DNA of 33,005 bases from CAZJYI01 sp964550025 (GTDB lineage: Bacteria > Verrucomicrobiota > Kiritimatiellia > UBA8416 > CAYOBW01). Both the position numbers and the translations under genes were made by a program. The stretch spans positions 1 through 33,005 of the forward strand of contig CAZJYI010000129.1 of the NCBI GenBank assembly GCA_964550025.1, read 5' to 3'. Under the pieces are notes generated by a model. It worked only from the letters and a program-made list of their open reading frames with translations, searched no databases and had not been told where the DNA came from. Below, piece after piece: positions 17,145-25,500 of the stretch (position 1 is its first letter; every line of letters begins with the position of its first letter).

Positions 17145-19038
17145 GAGTGTCAGTCTCACCTTTTCGCACTCAGCAGGCAATCACGAAGCCGAGCTCGGAT
17201 GGCTGCTTGAGCCCGGATCGCCGCAAGACAACATTGCCGTGTGGTCGACGCGTGCGCGCCAGGCCTACTATCCCTGCCCGGAACCGGGGACCTTCTACTC
17301 CGGCGGTGCGACCGACGACCCCTACCTGCTCGAGCCGCGTGATGGCTACTATGCCTTCGAATGGGGCGAGGCGCTGTTCGTCGTTCTGGACCCCTTCTGG
17401 TACACGCCGACACGCCCGGGACGCAGTGGTGACGGCTGGGACTTCACTCTTGGCCGAGAACAGATCGACTGGCTCGAGACGACCCTGGCGGGGAGCGATG
17501 CGGCCTTCAAGTTCGTCTTCATTCACAACCTGGTTGGCGGGGACTTTGAAGGCAGCGGGCGGGGCGGCAAGGAGTTCGCCCCCTATTTCGAATGGGGCGG
17601 TCACAACACGAACGGGACATGGGGGTTCGACATACAGCGCCCGGGCTGGCCGGCGACCATAGAGAGGATCCTCTTCTCCAACGGCGTCACGATCTTCTTC
17701 CAGGGACACGACCACATATTCTGCAGGCAGGAGCTCGACGGTGTCATCTACCAGACCCTGCCGGAACCGGGCGATCCCAACTATGCGCTGCACAACGCCG
17801 ATGCCTTCGACTCCGACGTGAAACTGCCCAACACGGGCTACACCAGGGTCACCGTTTCCCCCGACGAGGTCCAGGTCGACTACGTGCGCACCTACCTGCC
17901 GGAAGACGAGACGCCGGAGCATCCCAGCGGCGAGGTCGCGCACTCCTACACGGTCCCACTCGTATCGGGACCGCCCGTGATTGCCAACGTCACGCGCAGA
18001 CCCGCACAGCCGACTGAAGAAAGCGACGTATGGTTGACGGCTACCGTAACGGACAACGTGGCCGTGGCCGGGGCGACGCTAACCTATGAGGTCGGCAGCA
18101 ACGTGGAAGCCACAGTCTTCCACGAAACGATGCGAACCGCACAGGTCAAACCCTGGACCGGCGACGGCTGCGACCACGTCTGGACCGTCACGGCGTCAGC
18201 AGCCAACCACGTTGAACAGCGCACCAACGCCAACCACGGCGCTGGGAACCCCTGCGGGTGTGTGATGCGCATCGGGACCAGCAACCTGACCGACACGATG
18301 ATCGCCACGACCGATGGAATCGACGCGCGGGGCGACGAAGGCATCGTTGAATTCTGGCTGGAGGCCGGCGGTCTTGAGGATGCCGATGGCTGGACGTTCC
18401 AGCTCGATGCTGGGACGGGGTACGTGACGCGGCTGAGTGAGCTGACGGGGGCGAACCACGCCTGGCAGCACTACGAATACGAACTGCTGCCCGCCGAACG
18501 CGTGAACAGTCTCCGAATGCGCTTCCAGTTCCGCGGCGGCGAAAACGGCGACCGTGTACGGCTGGATCAGATCAGCGTCACGACACGCTCGGGCGGCGGC
18601 GCCGCATCGGTAGCCATGCACGACGACGGCGCCCACAACGACGGTGAGCCGAATGACAATGTCTACGGCGCATCAATCCCGGTTCAACCAGCCGGGACTT
18701 TCGTGAGCTATCACATCACCGCTACGGACAGAGACGGTCTCGTGACAACGGCCCCAGCGGGAGCGCCGATCACGCGGAACACGTATACCGTACAGCCCCC
18801 GTTGCCCCTGCAAATCACAGAGGTGGTGCTCGACCAGGAAGAGCGCTGGCTGCGGTTTACATGGCATTCCGTCCCCGGCCGGGCCTATGACCTGCAGATG
18901 ACCACGACGTTACTCCCACCTGATTGGCGAACGTTAGCGACCAACATGCCCGGCAACATCCCGGAGCTCACGACTACGTGGGCTCTCCCTTTGGCGACAA
19001 CAAATCTGCGTGCATTCCACCGTGTCAGCGAGCACTGA
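17143..19038 (+). CDS. Calcineurin-like metallophosphoesterase, 5'-truncated
   Basis: The recognisable protein starts abruptly at SAGNHEAELGW (about 17170) and continues to 19038. It has the GNHE motif, the VFIHNLVGG histidine motif (about 17514) and FFQGHDHIF (about 17700), which are metal-binding motifs III-V of calcineurin-like phosphoesterases. Motifs I (DxH) and II (GDxxD) and any signal peptide are absent, and the frame upstream is merely antisense to the histidine kinase. The ATG at 17143 is nominal. After the catalytic part come Ig-like and beta modules, including HDDGAHNDGEPNDNVYG with SYHITATDRDG, and a terminal domain (about 18800-19035, FTWHSVPGRAYDLQMT) typical of PVC secreted proteins. 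Without motifs I and II the product should be inactive, so this is effectively a pseudogene or an assembly joint. It is the only sizeable + strand gene. Confidence 0.75.
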   Translation: MSVSLTFSHSAGNHEAELGWLLEPGSPQDNIAVWSTRARQAYYPCPEPGTFYSGGATDDPYLLEPRDGYYAFEWGEALFVVLDPFWYTPTRPGRSGDGWDFTLGREQIDWLETTLAGSDAAFKFVFIHNLVGGDFEGSGRGGKEFAPYFEWGGHNTNGTWGFDIQRPGWPATIERILFSNGVTIFFQGHDHIFCRQELDGVIYQTLPEPGDPNYALHNADAFDSDVKLPNTGYTRVTVSPDEVQVDYVRTYLPEDETPEHPSGEVAHSYTVPLVSGPPVIANVTRRPAQPTEESDVWLTATVTDNVAVAGATLTYEVGSNVEATVFHETMRTAQVKPWTGDGCDHVWTVTASAANHVEQRTNANHGAGNPCGCVMRIGTSNLTDTMIATTDGIDARGDEGIVEFWLEAGGLEDADGWTFQLDAGTGYVTRLSELTGANHAWQHYEYELLPAERVNSLRMRFQFRGGENGDRVRLDQISVTTRSGGGAASVAMHDDGAHNDGEPNDNVYGASIPVQPAGTFVSYHITATDRDGLVTTAPAGAPITRNTYTVQPPLPLQITEVVLDQEERWLRFTWHSVPGRAYDLQMTTTLLPPDWRTLATNMPGNIPELTTTWALPLATTNLRAFHRVSEH

Positions 19039-19264
19039 GGAATGACGCCAAGACGGCGACAAATCAATGGTGGCCAACCGATCGACAAGCGCTCCATCGG
19101 CCAGTCGGAGCAGAGCAGATCGCTGAGCGTTCAAGGATACAGATGACGAATACAACACGTAGGGGTCGGGCCACGTCACGGCGGGCTCGATGACGGTCGT
19201 TAGTGAATGAGGCGGCAAGTGCGTGGCGCGGAGCCTGGCATAAGCCACATCCAGTTCCTCGCAC

Positions 19265-22261
19265 TCACGGCCGCGGGATGTCCGGGGCGGTTCTCAGACG
19301 CGGACGGATGGGTATGGTCTCGATGCCGGGGAAGTCGGGATCGTCCATAGCGCGGATCTCTTCTTCGCCGTTGTAGGGGCAGTTGGCATCGACCCAGGCA
19401 ATCAGGCGGCGCAGGCTGAGCGGGTCGACCTTGACGTCATTGTGTTTGCCGCTGCCCGCCCGTGCGATGAGTGGGCTTCGAAGGGAGAGATACTGCATTG
19501 GGCGCATGGTCCGCCAGATAGCCGAGTGACTGTCCGTAGCGGGGTCGTTCGGTTCCACCTGGTCCGATGTCAGTCCGTATACCGGAAACGCACCGGCGAA
19601 GCCGTAGCCCGGTCGACCTTTCCCAGGAGCCGGCCTGGGCCACGCCGCCGGTCCGATGAGCGTCAGGTAGGGCTCCTTGAAATGCCCGGCAAAAACGCCC
19701 GGCGCCGGGCGTAGCGTCAGGTCAAAGTTTTTGCGCCCCTTACCGTCGCCCTGGTGGCATCTTCCGCAATAGCGATCCAGCACGGGCTGCACAAACCGTT
19801 CGTAGCCGATGCTCTCATCACTCCAGGGCGGCGGGGTCAGTGGGGTGGGAGGGCGCTGCTGGGCCAGGCCGGACTGGGGGGGTGCGGTGCCCTGCATTTC
19901 GTGGCAACCGATGCACGAGCGGCGCTCGCCCGGCATGACGCCCGTAAAAGAGCGCATCGTGTGTAGCGCGCGGTACTGTTCGTCGAGCAGCTGGAAAAAG
20001 AGCGCTTCGCCGGCAGGCGCTTCGAAGTAGACCGAGCCGTCCGATTCGACCGGCACGACGGTCACGATTCGTTTGACCGCTTCCGTCTGGACCGCCGATA
20101 CGGCCGGGCCGGAGAACACGAACGTCTTGTGCCAGGTGGAATAGGTTTTCGGATCCTGCTGGAACACCCGCAGGTACCTGGCGCTGTCGTGTGGCAGTTC
20201 CGGCACGCCCTGGTAGACGTCGGCGTTGTAGAACACGCCCGGCTTGTTGGGGCGGCGGTCTTTGCCGGTCCCCGGCCAGGCGACCGTGTCCGGATGCCGC
20301 GGCGGTACAGCGCGCGGCCTGACCGGAATCGCGTACCAGGCGTTGTGCGTTCCTTCGTGGATCAGCTCACGGTTGCCGTGCACATCCATGAGGTAGATCC
20401 GGTACTTGCCGTCCTGTCCCTTGGCGGACACCAGGAAGTCCTCCTCGGACAGCGGGTAGGCGCCCATGTACGCCTTGTAGCGTCCCGATGCATGGTACGC
20501 GGGCGATTCGCACCGATCCCCCGGGGCGGCGCCGACCTCTCCCCACGGCAGGTCCCACGTCACGCGCGTCAACCCCTTTGGGAAGTTAAATCCCTTCTTG
20601 GGATCGACGATGCCGATGGTGCCGTTGAACCAGTTGTGATGCCCGACGCCGGTGAACATGATGCGGTCGCTCCCGGGAATGGGGCGCGGCTCGGCAAGAT
20701 GATCGGGCCAGATGCTCTGGTTGCCCCAGAGCACGGCGGTACCGGTACCGTCCTGCATCGTGGTCCAGAGGCTCTGCACCCGGTTCTGGTCCTTGTCCGA
20801 GTATTCCCAGCGCGAGTAGACGACCCGGCCGTCATTGAGCAACGCCGGCACGAAGTCCGGTTCGCTGTTGCGGCTGACCAGGTAGACGTTCCCGCCGTCG
20901 GCATCGCAGCGGGCAAGCACGTACGAATGGATGTATGGTCCGCAGCGGACGTAGGTGTTCCCCCGCGTGCTCGTGAACATGATGTGTCCGTCGGGGAGGT
21001 AGATCGGGTCGACGTCGTCATAGTCGCTGTCGGTGAGCTGCCGTAGTCCGCTACCATCCAAGCCGATCTCGTAAAGGTGGAAGCTCTTTTCGTCCGCGGG
21101 CTTGAAGGAGAACAGGACCTTCTTGCCGTCGAAGGAGAGCTCCGGCCGCCAGAAGCTGCCGGGCTTGGGCGGGAAGAGCTGGCGGATGCGGCCGTCCGGA
21201 TGCAGACCGTCGAGCACCAACAGCCGCCCGCCCGGTACCGCCACCCTTCCCAGACGATGGACCGCCTCGTGGCGCCATTCCCTGCTCCCGCCCGGATAAG
21301 GCTGGTCGATGAACAGCAGTTGCGTGAAGTTGATGACGGGATTGCGCATCGCGATGCGGCGCTTTGCTCGCCGGACGGCAAGGTAGAGCGTGGCCCCGTC
21401 TTCGTCTCGTGCGTCCAGCTGCTTCTCCAGCTCGGCCAGCTTCCCCAGCTCGGATGAAAAGTCCGGGGCCTTGGGACGCAGTTTCAACCGTTGGGCCAGC
21501 TCCCGAGCCCACTTGATTTCCATCCGTGCACGTTCGGCCGTCGGCCGACCGTCGGCCTGAAATGCCCAGTCCGCCTCCAACGGTGTGCGGAAGTCTTGGG
21601 CAATCGTCTCCTCCAGTCTCTCGCGTCGCCGCGTCCGTTTCTTTACCGAAACGCGCGCCTCCGCTTCTGAGCGGAACACCTGCAGGTTGTCGATCGCGCC
21701 ATAGAAACGGGTACCGGTCGTGAATACCGGTGAGATACGGAATCGGAGCGGACCGGAGCCATCGCCGGTGTACGTGAAGACGTGGGGCTTGAGAACGGAC
21801 GTTCCTTCCCACTTGCCGGGCGTGACCAGGTGTCTCTTCAACACCGTTGCGTCGGCCCGCAGCAGCTCCACGGCGAACTGATCATCCGCGGTCGTGGTTT
21901 GGGAGAGGGCCCGATAGACCGCCGGTCCCGTGCGGAATGTGACGGTGTAGACGTGTCCCTTTTCATTGGCCGCGAATCCCTTGTTCAGGGCGAACACATT
22001 GTCATTGGCCTTCCGCGCCACCAGCATCAACGCCCAGTCCCCCGGTTCCCGCTCCACGAAATGGGAACGCATGCCTCTGTTCTGCTGAGTCCACCCCGGG
22101 AGCAGGTCGTATCCGACTTGAAGTGGCAGACCGGTGTCAGCCTGGCGGTGGCGTCCCATGGCCGATTTGCCGGCGTTGAAGTCTTCCGTGAACAATGGGG
22201 CTGCCAATGTGGATATTGAAGCGAAGGCTGCCATCAGCAGGCATGCGGGTAGTCTGATCAT
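19265..22261 (-). CDS. HzsA-like exported protein: jelly-roll, PD40 propeller and dihaem cytochrome c domain
   Basis: A 998-residue protein from ATG 22261, chosen because a Sec signal starts there (MIRLPACLLMAAFASISTLA); the 66-codon in-frame extension is REP-like repeat DNA. Residues about 22-205 form a jelly-roll with FAANEKGHVYTVTFRTGP and TYTGDGSGPLRFRISPV, closely like the end of the gene at 32126-33005. A charged helical segment follows (210-320). Residues about 330-640 are a TolB/PD40 propeller (PELSFDGKKVLFSF, DVDPIYLPDGHIMFTS). Then comes a segment resembling the middle domain of hydrazine synthase alpha subunits, and a cytochrome c region with CIGCH (C783) and CGRCH (C832), two haem c sites. 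The relatives are widespread in non-anammox PVC bacteria, so hydrazine synthesis is not implied; an extracytoplasmic redox role, perhaps on sugars, is inference. It converges with the phosphoesterase gene over a 226-bp gap without a clear terminator. Confidence 0.85.
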   Translation of the reverse strand: MIRLPACLLMAAFASISTLAAPLFTEDFNAGKSAMGRHRQADTGLPLQVGYDLLPGWTQQNRGMRSHFVEREPGDWALMLVARKANDNVFALNKGFAANEKGHVYTVTFRTGPAVYRALSQTTTADDQFAVELLRADATVLKRHLVTPGKWEGTSVLKPHVFTYTGDGSGPLRFRISPVFTTGTRFYGAIDNLQVFRSEAEARVSVKKRTRRRERLEETIAQDFRTPLEADWAFQADGRPTAERARMEIKWARELAQRLKLRPKAPDFSSELGKLAELEKQLDARDEDGATLYLAVRRAKRRIAMRNPVINFTQLLFIDQPYPGGSREWRHEAVHRLGRVAVPGGRLLVLDGLHPDGRIRQLFPPKPGSFWRPELSFDGKKVLFSFKPADEKSFHLYEIGLDGSGLRQLTDSDYDDVDPIYLPDGHIMFTSTRGNTYVRCGPYIHSYVLARCDADGGNVYLVSRNSEPDFVPALLNDGRVVYSRWEYSDKDQNRVQSLWTTMQDGTGTAVLWGNQSIWPDHLAEPRPIPGSDRIMFTGVGHHNWFNGTIGIVDPKKGFNFPKGLTRVTWDLPWGEVGAAPGDRCESPAYHASGRYKAYMGAYPLSEEDFLVSAKGQDGKYRIYLMDVHGNRELIHEGTHNAWYAIPVRPRAVPPRHPDTVAWPGTGKDRRPNKPGVFYNADVYQGVPELPHDSARYLRVFQQDPKTYSTWHKTFVFSGPAVSAVQTEAVKRIVTVVPVESDGSVYFEAPAGEALFFQLLDEQYRALHTMRSFTGVMPGERRSCIGCHEMQGTAPPQSGLAQQRPPTPLTPPPWSDESIGYERFVQPVLDRYCGRCHQGDGKGRKNFDLTLRPAPGVFAGHFKEPYLTLIGPAAWPRPAPGKGRPGYGFAGAFPVYGLTSDQVEPNDPATDSHSAIWRTMRPMQYLSLRSPLIARAGSGKHNDVKVDPLSLRRLIAWVDANCPYNGEEEIRAMDDPDFPGIETIPIRPRLRTAPDIPRP

Positions 22262-22587
22262 TGTCTGTGTTCTGATTCGTTCAGCCCTCCGTAGCGCGGG
22301 TATCCGACCCGCGTATGAGCACGACGGGGAGAAGTACGCGTGAGAAAGAAGTCCGGAGGCCCACCGGCTCTCCTCCAGTTCGCTCAGCATGCTCACGCGC
22401 GGAACGGATTTCCGCCCTACGAGTTGGCATCGTCCACGCCGGCGGCGACCCGCGTACAAGCATTGGGCATTCCCTCACATACTCCGTTACGGTACGAAAC
22501 GGTCCTGCTCGTCGTCAATAACACTCGCCATGCTGTGTGCCTTGAGCCGCCGACCGATGAGCTTTTCGAGCTGTTCAGGGCCGAAGA
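22262..22587. other. Intergenic leader with REP-like repeats
   Basis: The 326 bases between the HzsA-like gene and the CotH gene hold two inverted REP-like palindromes (22291-22421) and a third partial match, CGACCCGCGTACAAGC, near 22447-22462 that resembles part of the first copy (CGACCCGCGTATGAGC). No gene is supported here. No good Shine-Dalgarno lies before the ATG at 22261. Confidence 0.6.
22291..22421. repeat. Pair of inverted REP-like palindromes
   Basis: Copy 1 at 22291-22314 has 7-bp arms CGCGGGT/ACCCGCG around loop ATCCG and begins GTAG. Copy 2 at 22397-22421, read on the minus strand, begins CGTAGGGCGGAAATCCG and continues TTCCGCGC. Both fit the pattern GTAG + GC-rich arm + (T/A)ATCC + complementary arm, and they face each other across about 80 bp, like a bacterial interspersed mosaic element. 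A third copy lies at 31098-31121. Confidence 0.6.
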
Positions 22588-25500
22588 CTACGGCGTCCTC
22601 CGGATTCTGAAATAGCGCCGGGGCTGGTCAATGCTGATGCTGAATTCGACCGTCTCGCCCGTCGCGAGGACGGTATCCAACCGGTCCCAGGTGAGCAAGT
22701 CGTCGCCGGCATCCAGGGTGTAGATGAACCCGGGCTCGGTCACCACGCGCAAGCGCAGGGTCGAGCCATCGTGCTCCAGCGTGAGTGCCGGATATACCGC
22801 GGCACGGCCGTTGGCATCCAGCGGACTCGGTGTGGCCAGCGCGGTGATCTGTCCCGCCACCCGGCCCATACTCTTGTCCGGCGATTGGGGCCCGAAATCG
22901 ACCCTGTCGATCAGGCTGCCATCGGGCGCCGAAAGCAGCACGCTCTCGCCATCGCCGTCCAGGGCAAAAGGCAGGTGCAGGTCCGGGCGGGTTGCGGGGT
23001 CGTTCTGCACGACCTCCCTGTCCGCCCAGGCGAGCAGGAAGCCGTTTGACGGAATGCCAAAACCGCCCGGCACCGCGTACTTGTAAGGTGCCGCCGGGTC
23101 GTCGCTCAGGAACCACCCCTCCAGATCGACCGGCCCCGCGGTCGGATTGAAGAGCTCAATCCAGTCGTCGGATTGACCGTCGGCCGGATCGAGCAGCGCG
23201 CCCTGGTTGGAGGCCATCCACTCGTTGACAACCACCGCCGGCCAGTTCTCCGTACCGGTGAACGTGACGGTCAGGGATTCCGAGGCGAGCTCGCTCCCGT
23301 CCGATCCGAGGGCTCGTACGACCAGGGTGTTCGTGCCGGGCTGGAGAACAAACGGCGCACGCCACTCTCCGACCGAGGTCCACGCCGGATCAAGCGGGAT
23401 GCCGTTCACGGCGAGGACGGCCGCGCGGACCGGCGCTGTTCCGGACAGGACGATCGTCCGAACGTTGGTCGAGATGCCGTCCGCCGGCGTCGCAACATCG
23501 AAGGGACGGTTCACTGCATCGAGCTGCGGCCGGATAAAGGCGGTCCGCTGGGCGATCCAGTCGGGGATCGACAGGTTGTACGGCCCGCTGGGCACGAAAG
23601 GGGAAACCGCGCCGTTGCCGTTGCGCTGGAAGACGTCGTATCGATCGGCCAGGAACGGGGTGACGCCTGCCGGGGTGAAGAAGCTGCCGAGTGCCTCGTC
23701 CATCGCCCGCCAGTAATGGCGGACGAAGGACGGCGTGTCGTACATCCGGACGATGACCGGATCGACGTTCGAAGCGAACAACGGCGCATTGGGCGGATCG
23801 TTGAACACGCCCAACCCGACATCAAAATCCCAGGACATGATCTTCCAGCCACTGCGTTGCGGCTTGTACACGTAGGCGTTCTTGGAGTTCGGGTTGCCGA
23901 AGGAATCCCAGAACGAGGCCAGGTCGTTCATGGCAAAGGTCCGCATCCAGTTGTCCATGTCCACCACCGAGCCCAGCGTGGTCTCGTACCCGGGGTCCGG
24001 GGTATTGGCCGCATCGATCAGGGCGAAGACCTGGGAGTAATCGTTTGCCGTCCGGTCGATACTGCGCGGCTTCCAGTTGAACCGGTAGTAAGCCGGCTTC
24101 TTGCTGCCCGCGATGTCGTTGAAAGACTGCAGCAGCGGTTTGACCCAGGGGCTCCGGATGTACCGCCCGGAGGCATCCGCCTCGAACCAGCCATCGGTCT
24201 TGTGCAGGGTTCCGTCCGGGTCGTCCGGATACCACTCGCGCAGCATGTCCCCGTTGGGCCGCTGCGTGTCTTCATACAGGTTGCCGTTCGACCCTTTGCG
24301 GCGCACCCCGTTGATGAAGAAATGGATGTATCGCCGATAGTTGTTCGGCAGCCCGAGCTGCTCGAGAATCCAGTACATCAGGTGCTCGCGTTGAATGGTG
24401 GGATCGCGAACGGGCCAGTCCAGGCGAATGCTGTTTGCCCCAAGGAAGGGCTCGTCCGCGGGGAACTCCAGGTTGTAGCCCACCGGTTTGCCAATGGGGT
24501 TGTCCAGGCCGATTGAGTAGTTGTCGCTCGCCCCGTAATGAGCGCCCACGTTGTACACCACCCTCTCGGATCCATAGACAAAGGTGGCGTCGACATCCTC
24601 GTTGCTGGAGTTCTCACGCCCCGCCCAGAAGTCGAATGAGGCCTGGGTCATCCACAGTCGATAGGTCCCGAAGTCCCCGTCGGGCGGAATCTCTCCCACC
24701 CGCACCAGGCATTCACGGACCGGTGCGTCGCCAGGAAACGTCCGGGTCAGCGAAGGAGTGCTCGCGTCACTCGCTTCTATGTGAAAGGCCACAAGGTCCC
24801 CGGCGTCCTGTCCCGGGATAGTGCCGGCAAACAGGCCGTCACCCTCTACGGCATCGGCGCCCGTGCCGTCATCGGTCATGGGAACCGACCATACCCTCGC
24901 GTCGGGATCGACGCGGTAGCGCAGGAAGACGCCGGCCAGACCATCGACATCCTGCACCCGCGCGGTCACGCGGACGGCGTCCCCGTCCGCGGGCAGGATC
25001 GGTCGGTGGGTCACCCCGGTAATCGCAGGACCGGCGTTGGCCGCGCTTCGGCTGTTGGCCGCGCCGGGCGTTCCGAGCGCCGCGGGAACAGGCAGCGTGC
25101 CCACGGCCTCGATGCTGCTGCCCACAGCCCGGAATACGATTTCAGGATGCCCCCGCAACCAGCGCACCCTGGCCCGGACGGTCGCCGTGCTGTTCTCCGG
25201 GATGGCCGTCGAAAGGTGTGTGCGCACGCGATTGGCTACGCCGCCCCGTCCCGTGGCCACCAGGTGAAGCGACCGGCTGCCGCCGAAGCCCTCGGCCGTT
25301 TCCAGATGACTCGGGCGCTGGGTGCCCTGGGAGTACCAGCCGTCGAGTCCGCCTTCGAAACCCGAATTGCTCACGCGGTTTACTCCCGCGTAGTCAAACC
25401 CCACGTCGTCCACCAGTGCCTCCCCGGCATCCAGCAGGAAGAGATGCAGCTGATCGATGGAAGAAATGGCCGGGTGATTCAGGTTCATCACGCCGGTCTT

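Noticed and set aside
19039..19264. Terminator in the convergent gap
   Set aside because: I found no strong hairpin with a T-tract on either strand.
19265..22261. True hydrazine synthase subunit and anammox metabolism
   Set aside because: No HzsBC partners are present, the context is glycan use, and HzsA-like proteins are widespread outside anammox bacteria.
22262..22459. 66-codon N-terminal extension of the HzsA-like protein
   Set aside because: It translates REP-like repeat DNA and would hide the Sec signal at 22261.
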